From: Bacteroidota bacterium
GTDB lineage: Bacteria; Bacteroidota; Bacteroidia; Flavobacteriales; Flavobacteriaceae
Length of the DNA: 64,000 bases
Direction: 5' to 3'
NCBI GenBank assembly: GCA_003650305.1
Contig: QMOV01000002.1
Coordinates: 17,513 to 81,512 of the forward strand
Positions 1-9,047 of this stretch are shown here, one piece after another. The notes under the pieces are model-generated. The model did no database searches, was not told where the DNA came from, and worked only from the letters and a program-made list of their open reading frames with translations. Position 1 is the first letter of the stretch. Every line of letters begins with the position of its first letter. A program made the translations under genes and the position numbers.

Positions 1-569
1 GCTTCATCCGGAACAATATCTTCTTCTGCTTCAGCGATAAATTCTTCTAGTTCAACAGTTACTGGTTGTTTATTATAAGAAGTTCTAAACTTAAATCTGT
101 TATCCAAACGTGGCGAAAAATCGGTCTTATCATTTCTAACAAGTCGTTGTGGTTGCCCATCAATTATATAATCACCATCAATATAAGTTGTTATATATAC
201 GTTGCTTGATAAAAATTTATTTTCAGTCGTTCCCTCACGAATCGACATAATTCCTTCAAAACCAATATAACGTGTAATAAATGATCCCAAGAGAATGGCA
301 ATGAAAGAGATATGTAAGATTAAAGTTGCCCATTTTTCTTTTCTAAATAAATTGTGTCGAAAAGTATTTCCGATAAAATTAATTACAAAAAACACCATAA
401 TGGCTTCAAACCACCAAGCATTATAAATAAGCGTTCTGGAATAAGGTGTTGGAGATGTCTCCTGCCCAGCATCCATGAAGGTTCCAGCTATCATGGCTAT
501 AGCAAAAACAATAAATAAAACAGCAGTAAGTCGGTAGGAAAACAGAATATTGGCGAGTTTTTTTAACAT
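1..569 (-). CDS. Cytochrome c biogenesis protein, ResB/CcsB(A)-like, N-terminal part (runs off left edge)
   Basis: Minus-strand translation from ATG at 569: MLKKLANILFSYRLTAVLFIVFAIAMIAGTFMDAGQETSPTPYSRTLIYNAWWFEAIMVFFVINFIGNTFRHNLFRKEKWATLILHISFIAILLGSFITRYIGFEG..., open to window edge; typical of Bacteroidota CcsBA fusion. Absent from the ORF track because it is truncated. Confidence 0.8.
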   Translation of the reverse strand, partial: MLKKLANILFSYRLTAVLFIVFAIAMIAGTFMDAGQETSPTPYSRTLIYNAWWFEAIMVFFVINFIGNTFRHNLFRKEKWATLILHISFIAILLGSFITRYIGFEGIMSIREGTTENKFLSSNVYITTYIDGDYIIDGQPQRLVRNDKTDFSPRLDNRFKFRTSYNKQPVTVELEEFIAEAEEDIVPDE

Positions 570-691
570 AACAAAAATTTTCTATAATAAGTCGTGCAAA
601 GTTAAGTAATTTGTTTGTTAAAGCATATTAAAAGTCAATCTTTTAACTATAATAATCAAGTGTTTTTTTGTCGAGATTCAAATAATTTTAA

Positions 692-1048
692 CTACAAAAA
701 AGTATTCATTTTTCTGACTCTTCGTTTGGCGTTTTCAGCATAATCTCCTTCAAATAATTCGTCTATGGTTTCATACCACAAATTTAACCAAATGCCGAAA
801 TGCAATTGGGAGATTTTGTTGTTATTTTCTTTATCTACTTTGGCGTGTACTACTAAAGGATCACCCAAATATTTTCCTCTTAAAAACAAATTCTTTTCCC
901 AAAATGTAGTTAGCTTTTCCAGATGTTCATCCCAGTTTTTAATAGCATTATTAAAAAAGTGTCCTACTTTTTCATCTTTTCTAACTTTATCGTAAAAAGT
1001 AGAAACTAATAAAAATACATCTTCTCTGGTTTTAATATCGTTTTTCAT
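692..1048 (-). CDS. Group III truncated hemoglobin
   Basis: 118 aa, FYDKVRKDEKVGHFF...W..HL.KLTTFWE...LFLRGKYLGDPLVVH....I...HF..WL.LW pattern. Confidence 0.8.
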   Translation of the reverse strand: MKNDIKTREDVFLLVSTFYDKVRKDEKVGHFFNNAIKNWDEHLEKLTTFWEKNLFLRGKYLGDPLVVHAKVDKENNNKISQLHFGIWLNLWYETIDELFEGDYAENAKRRVRKMNTFL

Positions 1049-1141
1049 TTAAATATTGTCTATAATTTATGTAAGGTTAACATCTATATAGCAACTAAAA
1101 TATATACTCATCAAAATTAATGTTTTTATAACTTAAAAATT

Positions 1142-1522
1142 TTGACCATGGACAGAAAAACTTTTATCAAAAAAACTGCTGGAGGTCTGCTTCTAGCCAT
1201 ACCAGCTTTTGCTCTAATAAACTGTTCTCCTTCAGATGATTCAAGCTCAAACTCTCCTCCAACTGGTGGAAATCCAGATTGTTTAGCAAATGGTACAAAT
1301 AGTTCTATAGGTGCAAATCATGGACATAGCCTAGCTGTTTCTAGTACCGATGTTAATGCTGGTGTAGAAAAAACATATAATATTGCAGGAAGCGCAGGGC
1401 ATTCACATAGTGTTACTGTGAGTGCAGCTAATTTTAATGTACTAAAAAACAACCAGCAAATATCTGTAAACTCTACTACTGGAGACGCTCATACACATAG
1501 TGTGACTATTTCTTGTGCATAA
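1142..1522 (+). CDS. Small His-rich lipoprotein, putative metal-binding (ATG at 1148 may be the true start)
   Basis: N-terminal MDRKTFIKKTAGGLLLAIPAFALINC lipobox-like signal; C-terminal HGHS, HSHS and HTHS motifs. Confidence 0.6.
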   Translation: MTMDRKTFIKKTAGGLLLAIPAFALINCSPSDDSSSNSPPTGGNPDCLANGTNSSIGANHGHSLAVSSTDVNAGVEKTYNIAGSAGHSHSVTVSAANFNVLKNNQQISVNSTTGDAHTHSVTISCA

Positions 1523-1577
1523 TTTAAGTTTGGAAACATTTAAAATTAGTTGAAAATTATATGCTTATTTTAGCAGT

Positions 1578-2342
1578 ATGATTACAGTAATATTAATTGG
1601 CGCAGGAAACGTTGCTACACATTTATTTGAAGCTTTTAATAACGCTGAAAACATTGTTGTAAATCAATGGTATAACCGCAATTTAGAACCACTTCAGCCA
1701 TTTAAAAATGCCGTTAAAATCACTAACGATTTATCACAACTTAAAGACGCAAATATGTATATTTTGTCTGTGAGTGATGATGCTATTTCTTCGCTTTCGT
1801 CTCATCTCCCATTTGAGAATAGATTAGTGATACACACTTCTGGAAGTGTTGGCATTCATGATTTAGACAAAAAAAACAGACGTGGCATTTTTTATCCTCT
1901 GCAAACATTTTCCAAAGATTCTGACATAGATTTTTCTGAAGTTCCTATTTGTTTAGAAATAGAACACAAACAAGATATTAATATTTTAAAGGATTTAGCA
2001 ACTGCAATTAATAGTAAATTTTACAAAGTTAATAGCGACCAACGAAATGCGTTACATCTCGCTGCTGTTTTTGTAAATAATTTTACCAATCAACTCTATC
2101 GCATTGGACATGAAATTACAGAATCTGAAAGTGTAGATTTTAATATTTTAAAACCCTTAATCAAGGAAACAGCAAATAAAATTAATACCTTATCACCTTA
2201 TTTAGCGCAAACAGGTCCTGCTAAACGCAATGATAAAAAGACCATAAAAAAGCATTTAAAAGCTCTAAATAAAGATATCCATAAAGAAATTTATGAACTC
2301 GTAACAAAATCAATTCAGCAAACTCATGGAAAAAATCTATAA
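1578..2342 (+). CDS. Rossmann-like / DUF2520 domain protein
   Basis: N-terminal ILIGAGNVATHLFEAF Rossmann motif, F420/P5CR-like fold with DUF2520-type C-terminus. Confidence 0.75.
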   Translation: MITVILIGAGNVATHLFEAFNNAENIVVNQWYNRNLEPLQPFKNAVKITNDLSQLKDANMYILSVSDDAISSLSSHLPFENRLVIHTSGSVGIHDLDKKNRRGIFYPLQTFSKDSDIDFSEVPICLEIEHKQDINILKDLATAINSKFYKVNSDQRNALHLAAVFVNNFTNQLYRIGHEITESESVDFNILKPLIKETANKINTLSPYLAQTGPAKRNDKKTIKKHLKALNKDIHKEIYELVTKSIQQTHGKNL

Positions 2343-2853
2343 AGAATATTTACAACATATTACCACCTTTATTTTTGATGTTGATGGTGTATTAACCGAT
2401 GGTACAGTAATTGTTACCACATCTGGTGAAATGCTTCGTAAAATGAATGTAAAGGATGGTTATGCTTTAAAAACTGCTGTTGATAATGGCTTTAATGTTT
2501 GTGTGATTTCTGGAGGAAGTAATGAAGGTGTGCGTAAACGTTTACAAGGATTAGGAGTTACAGATATATATCTTGGTACTCAAAATAAAATTGAACAACT
2601 TGACGAATATTTAGACATCTATAATATTAAAGCCGAAAATGTATTATACATGGGCGACGATATTCCAGATGTTCCAGTAATGAAATTAGTTGGTTTGCCT
2701 TGTTGCCCTCAAGATGCAGTTCCAGAAATTAAAGCATTTTCAAAATACATTTCACATAAAAACGGAGGAAAAGGCGCAGTTCGCGATGTGATTGAACAAG
2801 TGCTTAAAATACATGATAAATGGGATGGGAATTTTGATGCGAAGTATGATTAA
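2326..2853 (+). CDS. KdsC-like HAD phosphatase (3-deoxy-D-manno-octulosonate 8-phosphate phosphatase family)
   Basis: FDVDGVLTDGTV, YMGDDIPDVPVM HAD motifs; about 175 aa. Confidence 0.85.
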   Translation: MEKIYKEYLQHITTFIFDVDGVLTDGTVIVTTSGEMLRKMNVKDGYALKTAVDNGFNVCVISGGSNEGVRKRLQGLGVTDIYLGTQNKIEQLDEYLDIYNIKAENVLYMGDDIPDVPVMKLVGLPCCPQDAVPEIKAFSKYISHKNGGKGAVRDVIEQVLKIHDKWDGNFDAKYD

Positions 2854-2944
2854 ATCAGTATGCAGTGTACAGTTGCAGTAAGCAGTAAAAGAAAATTATT
2901 CGTGTATTTGTGGCAAAAAAAGTAACAACCCTTAAACTTGAAAC

Positions 2945-3868
2945 TTGAAATCTTTTTTAAAATTAATTCGATGGAAAAACTTACTCCTAATCGCACTTAT
3001 ACAAGTACTTATTAAGTATGCCTTATTCCAGCCTTTTAATGTTGATGTTACATTAAATGGTTTTGGGTTTTCTTTACTTGTTATTGCCACACTTTGCATT
3101 GCAGCAGCAGGAAATATTATTAACGACATTTACGATATCGATACCGATTTAATTAATAAACCCGAAAAAGTGATTGTAAGTAAATCTATTTCTGAACCAA
3201 AGGCTTTCAACCTTTTTCTAGTGCTTACAATTATTGGTGTATGTATTGGATTTTACCTTTCTAATCTTATAGATAAAACTGGGTTTGCTGCTATATTTAT
3301 ATTTACCTCAGCTTTGTTATACCTTTACTCATCCTCTTTTAAGCAAACAATTCTTATTGGTAATATTATAGTTTCTGTTTTGGTAGCAATGAGTATTATT
3401 ATTGTTGGTTTGTTCGATTTACTTCCTGTTATTACTCCCGAGAATCAACAAGCACAGTTAACTATGTTCAAAATCTTATTAGATTATGCTTTGTTTGCTT
3501 TTATGATTAATTTATTAAGAGAAATAATAAAAGACATCGAAGATATTAAAGGAGACACTAAAGCTAATATGAGGACACTGCCAATTGTAATTGGTAGAAA
3601 TCGAGCTACAAAAGTTTTATTTGTTTTGTCCTTTATTCCTTTATTTGCAGCAACATACTACATCATTACTTATTTGTATAAGTATCAAGTTGCTGTTGTT
3701 TATTTTTTGTTGTTTGTTATTGCACCTCTACTCTATTTTACTATTAAAATTTTTAAGGCTAATAATAAAAACGAGTTGCATCATCTTTCGAATGTTCTTA
3801 AACTAATCATGTTTTTTGGAGTTTTGTCTTTACTCCTTTATAAATTCAATTATATTCTTATTAACTAA
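2945..3868 (+). CDS. UbiA-family prenyltransferase (geranylgeranylglycerol-phosphate geranylgeranyltransferase-like)
   Basis: NIINDIYDIDTDLINKPEK and REIIKDIEDIKGD double Asp motifs, multiple TM segments. Confidence 0.85.
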   Translation: MKSFLKLIRWKNLLLIALIQVLIKYALFQPFNVDVTLNGFGFSLLVIATLCIAAAGNIINDIYDIDTDLINKPEKVIVSKSISEPKAFNLFLVLTIIGVCIGFYLSNLIDKTGFAAIFIFTSALLYLYSSSFKQTILIGNIIVSVLVAMSIIIVGLFDLLPVITPENQQAQLTMFKILLDYALFAFMINLLREIIKDIEDIKGDTKANMRTLPIVIGRNRATKVLFVLSFIPLFAATYYIITYLYKYQVAVVYFLLFVIAPLLYFTIKIFKANNKNELHHLSNVLKLIMFFGVLSLLLYKFNYILIN

Positions 3869-4458
3869 TGCTAAACGAAAAACTTAAAGATTACACTATA
3901 ATTCTAGCATCTGGTTCTCCAAGACGTCAAGAGTTTTTTAAAGGTTTAGGATTAGATTTTGAAATTAGATTAAAGTCTATTGAAGAAGTATATCCAAATC
4001 ATTTAACACATTCTGAAATTAGCGACTTTCTTGCGCAATTAAAATCGATACCTTTTGAAGACGAATTAAATAAAAATGATATTCTTATTACAAGCGATAC
4101 TATTGTTTGGCATAATAATGAAGCTCTTGGCAAACCAAAAGACGAGCAGGATGCTTTCGATATGATTTCATCTTTAAGTGGAGAAACACATGAAGTCATT
4201 ACTTCTGTATGCTTTAAAACCAAAACATCACAACAAATAGTTAACGCTATAACTAAAGTCACGTTTAAAAGCCTAAACGATGAAGAAATATGGTATTACA
4301 TAAAAAACTATACTCCTTTAGACAAAGCTGGAGCTTATGGCATTCAAGAATGGATTGGACATATTGGTGTTACAAAAATTGAAGGTTCCTATTTTAATGT
4401 AATGGGATTGCCTGTACATTTAGTTTACAAAATGTTAAATGATATTATTAATAACTAA
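3868..4458 (+). CDS. Maf-family nucleotide pyrophosphatase
   Basis: ILASGSPRRQEF, SDTIVWHNNEALGKPKDEQDA, DKAGAYGIQ motifs. Confidence 0.9.
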   Translation: MLNEKLKDYTIILASGSPRRQEFFKGLGLDFEIRLKSIEEVYPNHLTHSEISDFLAQLKSIPFEDELNKNDILITSDTIVWHNNEALGKPKDEQDAFDMISSLSGETHEVITSVCFKTKTSQQIVNAITKVTFKSLNDEEIWYYIKNYTPLDKAGAYGIQEWIGHIGVTKIEGSYFNVMGLPVHLVYKMLNDIINN

Positions 4459-4513
4459 AGCAATTGTAATTTTGCAAGAATAAATGGATTAACCAACTAT
4501 CAAATAATTACGA

Positions 4514-5461
4514 ATGAAAAAAATATTTAAAGTCGAAATCTCTTTTTGGATACAAATTGGTATCTTATCTCTTCTCACATCTTGTATTGATAATACATCA
4601 TCAAAATCTCTAGAAAATGTAAAATTTAATGAGAATTCTGAAATAAAAAAAGAAGCTCAACATTTATCTGAAGCATTTAAAAACTATTGGTATTCTGGCG
4701 AAGCTGAAATTACATCATATAAATTAGAACAAGCACGTTATGGAGAAATACGACAAGGCAAGGCTGTTTTAATTTTTGTAACTGAAGATTTTTTACCTAA
4801 CATTCAAGTTAAAGCAGACCAGCAACATCCTGAAAATATTTCGGTTTTAAAACTCAATGCCACAAAAAATTTCAATACTGGTATTTATCCTTATTCTGTA
4901 ATGCAGAGTACGTTTTATTCTGTTGCAAACAATCAGCATGCATTAAAAGTGTCTTCATCAATGCAAGAATGGTGTGGTCATGTTTATACTCAACTTAACA
5001 ATAGAGATGATTTTGAAATAAACTCATATTCTTATTTTCAAAGTGAGGCAGATAAGTCTTATAACTTGAATAAGGCAATATTAGAAAACGAGCTTTGGAC
5101 ACAATTAAGACTTGATCCTAAACAATTACCAACTGGAGACGGAGACTTACAAATAATCCCTTCGTTTGAATACATAAGATTTAAACATGCCGATTTAAAA
5201 GCATATAAAGCTTCAACAGTACTTACCAATAACACTTATACAATTTCGTATCCTGAATTAGATAGAACATTAACTATTAATTTTAATCCCGATTTTCCTT
5301 ATGAAATTTCTGGTTGGGTAGAAACTTTTATAAGTGGGTTTGGCTCTAATGCAAAACACTTAACCACAAAAGCAACAAAGTTAGTTTCTATTAAATCTCC
5401 ATATTGGAGTAAAAACAAGAATAAAGATGAAGTTTTACGAAAAACGCTTCAACTTAATTAG
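4514..5461 (+). CDS. Conserved hypothetical lipoprotein (no Maf domain)
   Basis: Signal peptide with SCID lipobox-like site, 315 aa; sequence shares none of the Maf motifs. Confidence 0.6.
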   Translation: MKKIFKVEISFWIQIGILSLLTSCIDNTSSKSLENVKFNENSEIKKEAQHLSEAFKNYWYSGEAEITSYKLEQARYGEIRQGKAVLIFVTEDFLPNIQVKADQQHPENISVLKLNATKNFNTGIYPYSVMQSTFYSVANNQHALKVSSSMQEWCGHVYTQLNNRDDFEINSYSYFQSEADKSYNLNKAILENELWTQLRLDPKQLPTGDGDLQIIPSFEYIRFKHADLKAYKASTVLTNNTYTISYPELDRTLTINFNPDFPYEISGWVETFISGFGSNAKHLTTKATKLVSIKSPYWSKNKNKDEVLRKTLQLN

Positions 5462-5511
5462 GTTGTAATTTTAGTAAGTACTTTATCTTTGTTTCTAATA
5501 ACTTATTAATT

Positions 5512-6033
5512 ATGGAAACATTTTTTCAAAACTATCGACCAGAAATAATAAATACTGCAATCCTCTTCGGAATACTTTTTATAATAAACTTCATTATTAA
5601 AATTATTATACGACGTATTGGAAAACGAAGTAATATAATTGAAGCTCGTGTTAAACTTATTGTACGTTATGTAACCGTAACATTGATTCTTATTGCTTTT
5701 TTGATTGAATCTTTTATTTTAGGCGCAAGAATTGAAGATCTTGTTGTTGTTTTCTCTTCAGTATTTGCAATTTTAGGATTAGCGTTATTTGCGATTTGGT
5801 CTATTTTAAGCAATATTACCTCAGGAATAATAATGTTCTTTTCCTTTCCTTATAAAGTTGGTGATAAAATAAAAATCCATGATAAAGACTTTCCTATAGA
5901 AGCTATTATTGAAGATATTAGAGCATTTCAGTTGCATTTACGTTTAGATAATGGCGATTTGGTTACTTACCCAAATAATCTCATTTTACAAAAGGCAGTA
6001 ACTCTAGTTCAAAAAGATGCATTTGACAAATAA
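5512..6033 (+). CDS. MscS-type mechanosensitive channel domain protein
   Basis: TM helices followed by ALFAIWSILSNITSGIIMFFSFPYKVGDKI MscS pore/beta-domain signature. Confidence 0.8.
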   Translation: METFFQNYRPEIINTAILFGILFIINFIIKIIIRRIGKRSNIIEARVKLIVRYVTVTLILIAFLIESFILGARIEDLVVVFSSVFAILGLALFAIWSILSNITSGIIMFFSFPYKVGDKIKIHDKDFPIEAIIEDIRAFQLHLRLDNGDLVTYPNNLILQKAVTLVQKDAFDK

Positions 6034-6130
6034 GAGTTGAAGCATTTTCTCTATAAGTTAAAGAAACATTAAAACAAGCCATTACACTACTTATCTTTTA
6101 TATATTTGGTTTTTAACAACCACTTTAAGC

Positions 6131-8674
6131 ATGAGAAAACCAATACTTGCCTTTCTAATATTCTCTTTCAGTTTAACATTTATTCAAGCACAACAACCCA
6201 AAAAGTCAAGTGCTTCAGATATATATGAATCTATTCAAAAATTAAACTTTTTAGGTTCAGTTTTGTATGTTGCTGCACATCCAGATGATGAAAACACGCG
6301 ACTTATTTCTTATATGTCTAATCATGTAAAAGCGAGAACGGGTTATTTGTCTATTACTCGTGGAGATGGTGGACAAAATCTTATTGGTCCAGAAATTAGA
6401 GAATTACTTAGTGTTATTCGTACTCAAGAGCTATTAGCGGCACGTCGTGTAGATGGTGGTGAACAACTATTCACAAGAGCAAACGATTTTGGTTACTCTA
6501 AACATCCTGATGAAACTTTGGCTCTTTGGAACAAAGACGAAGTATTAAGTGATGTGGTTTGGGCAATTCGAAAATTTAAACCAGATGTTATTATTAACCG
6601 TTTTGACCATAGAACTCCTGGAAGAACACATGGACACCATACAAGTTCTGCAATGTTAAGTATGGAAGCATTCGACCTTACCAATAAAAAATCTGCATAT
6701 GCCGAGCAACAGGAACACGCTGGCTTGTGGCAACCAAAACGTTTATTTTTCAATACATCGTGGTGGTTTTATGGCAGCCCTGAAAATTTTGAAAAAGCCG
6801 ATAAAAGCAATATGATGAGTTTCGATGTTGGTATTTATTATCCGTCAAATGGGTTGTCCAATAACGAAATGGCATCCATAGCTAGTAGTCAGCATTTATC
6901 TCAAGGTTTTGGAAGAATTTCACAACGTGGTTCACAAAAGGAATATATAGAGTTTTTAAAAGGCGATTTCCCAGAAGATAATCCCGATAGCAATCGGGAC
7001 AATATTTTTTCTGGTATAGAAACCACATGGAATCGTATAAAAGGCGGACAAGCCATTGGTGATATTTTATACGAAGTTGAAAAGAGCTTTAATTTTAGAG
7101 ATCCATCAGCTTCGATTCCAGAACTTATTAAAGCCTATAAATTGATACAAAATTTAGAAGATGAGCATTGGAAAACGATTAAAACAAAAGAAATAAAATC
7201 TATAATTGAAGCCTGTGCTGGTTTGTATTTAGAAGTTTCAGCAAATACTCCAACAACAAGTAACCGAAGTTCTATAATCTTAAATATTGAAGCTTTAAAC
7301 AGAAGTAATACAACTTTAGAATTAGTGTCATATACTATTTCTTCAGAATCAAATTCATTTAATAAGAATACTGTTCTCCTTCCAAACCTTAAACAAAACA
7401 TTAAAGATACTATCACTTTATCTAATACTTTGAAGAATACTACACCTTATTGGCTCGAAAGCAAAGGCACACTCGGAATGTATAAAGTAGATAATCAAAA
7501 TCTTATCGGATTACCAGAAACTCCACGAGGTTTATCTGTAGATTTCAATTTAAAAATAAACAATACTCCTATTACAATTACTAAAGATGTGGTTTACCGC
7601 TATTCAAAACCAGATAAAGGCGAATTGTATCGTCCTTTTGAAATTGTACCAGAAGTTTCTGCAAAAATCACTGAAGAAGTCATCATTTTCGAGAATGATA
7701 AACAACGTGATATTTCAGTAGTTATAAAAGCTGGGCGGGACGATTTGGAAGGTTTCATAAGCATGGCTTATCCAAAAGATTGGAATGTATATCCTGACAA
7801 ACAAAAAATTTCCATAGCAAATAAAGGACAAGAGCAAACACTTACATTTACAGTAATCCCTCCAAAATTTCAAAGTGAAGGTTTACTCACTCCTATGGTT
7901 CATATAAATGGAAAGATTTACACAAGAGAATTGGTAGAAATAGATTATAGTCATATTCCGTTTCAAACAGTATTATTACCAAGCGAAAGTAAAATTGTGC
8001 GTTTAGACATACAGAAAAAAGGTGAAAATATTGGTTATATTGAAGGTGCTGGAGATTCAGTACCAGAAAGTTTACAACAAATAGGCTACAATGTTATCAT
8101 CATAAAGCCTGAAGATATTAGTCCAGAGCATCTTGCTAAATTTGATGCCATAGTTGTTGGTATTCGTGCTTATAATATAGTTGATGAACTCAAGTTCAAG
8201 CAAAAATATTTATTGGATTTTGTTGAAAATGGTGGTAATATGATTGTGCAATATAATACAAGTAGAGGCTTAAACGCAAAACAATTTTCGCCCTACCATT
8301 TAAAACTTTCAAGAGATAGAGTTACAGATGAAAATGCTGAAGTGCGTTTAATAAATCCAGATCATGAACTTTTAAACTATCCGAATAAAATCACGGCAAA
8401 AGATTTTGAAGGCTGGACACAAGAGCGTGGTTTATATTTTCCCAATGAGTGGTCGAACGAGTTTACTCCTATTTTATCAATGAACGATTCTGGAGAAACG
8501 CCAAAAGATGGAAGTTTATTAGTTGCCAAATATGGTAAAGGAAATTATATATATACAGGATTAAGTTTTTTTAGAGAGTTTCCAGCAGGAGTTTCTGGAG
8601 CATATAGATTGTTTGCCAATATGCTTTCTATTGGAAAAGATAAAATTAATATAGATAAAAAATTAAACGATTAG
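6131..8674 (+). CDS. Large PIG-L (LmbE) family deacetylase
   Basis: AAHPDDENTRLISYMS, HGHHTSSAM motifs; signal peptide; 847 aa with C-terminal beta and glutamine-amidotransferase-like regions. Confidence 0.85.
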   Translation: MRKPILAFLIFSFSLTFIQAQQPKKSSASDIYESIQKLNFLGSVLYVAAHPDDENTRLISYMSNHVKARTGYLSITRGDGGQNLIGPEIRELLSVIRTQELLAARRVDGGEQLFTRANDFGYSKHPDETLALWNKDEVLSDVVWAIRKFKPDVIINRFDHRTPGRTHGHHTSSAMLSMEAFDLTNKKSAYAEQQEHAGLWQPKRLFFNTSWWFYGSPENFEKADKSNMMSFDVGIYYPSNGLSNNEMASIASSQHLSQGFGRISQRGSQKEYIEFLKGDFPEDNPDSNRDNIFSGIETTWNRIKGGQAIGDILYEVEKSFNFRDPSASIPELIKAYKLIQNLEDEHWKTIKTKEIKSIIEACAGLYLEVSANTPTTSNRSSIILNIEALNRSNTTLELVSYTISSESNSFNKNTVLLPNLKQNIKDTITLSNTLKNTTPYWLESKGTLGMYKVDNQNLIGLPETPRGLSVDFNLKINNTPITITKDVVYRYSKPDKGELYRPFEIVPEVSAKITEEVIIFENDKQRDISVVIKAGRDDLEGFISMAYPKDWNVYPDKQKISIANKGQEQTLTFTVIPPKFQSEGLLTPMVHINGKIYTRELVEIDYSHIPFQTVLLPSESKIVRLDIQKKGENIGYIEGAGDSVPESLQQIGYNVIIIKPEDISPEHLAKFDAIVVGIRAYNIVDELKFKQKYLLDFVENGGNMIVQYNTSRGLNAKQFSPYHLKLSRDRVTDENAEVRLINPDHELLNYPNKITAKDFEGWTQERGLYFPNEWSNEFTPILSMNDSGETPKDGSLLVAKYGKGNYIYTGLSFFREFPAGVSGAYRLFANMLSIGKDKINIDKKLND

Positions 8675-8790
8675 CCCAAAATGAGAATAAAGAAAGATTT
8701 ACTCGATAAATAATAAATAATAATTTATGGCAAAAAACAAAGTTAATGGATAACATTTTAATATTCAATAGTTTATTATCAGGTGTTTTT

Positions 8791-8823
8791 AGACCTCACA
8801 GGTTTTAAAAACCTGTGAGGTCT
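8791..8823. repeat. Perfect palindromic repeat, 16-bp arms with 1-nt centre
   Basis: agacctcacaggtttt-a-aaaacctgtgaggtct. Confidence 0.9.
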
Positions 8824-8938
8824 TGGTATTAAATCATTTATGTAACATTGAAGTGACACAAGTTGTTTTTGTCATATTACAAATATGAAAAATCTAAATA
8901 CCGCAAATAAATATTTGAATTAGCAGATAAAAAACCTT

Positions 8939-9046
8939 ATGGAAACTCCTGAAAAACATGAATGGAAATCAATTTACACAATAGTATTGGTAGCTAATAC
9001 TGTCTATATTATTCTGTTCTATTTTTTAATGAATACTTTCTCATAA
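8939..9046 (+). CDS. Putative 35-aa single-TM microprotein upstream of sodium:solute symporter
   Basis: ATG..TAA translation METPEKHEWKSIYTIVLVANTVYIILFYFLMNTFS; stop is 1 nt before the symporter ATG at 9048; below ORF-track length cutoff. Confidence 0.6.
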   Translation: METPEKHEWKSIYTIVLVANTVYIILFYFLMNTFS

Positions 9047-9047
9047 T

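Noticed and set aside
8682-8714. Short ORF MRIKKDLLDK after the PIG-L gene
   Set aside because: Ten codons, no features; not supportable.
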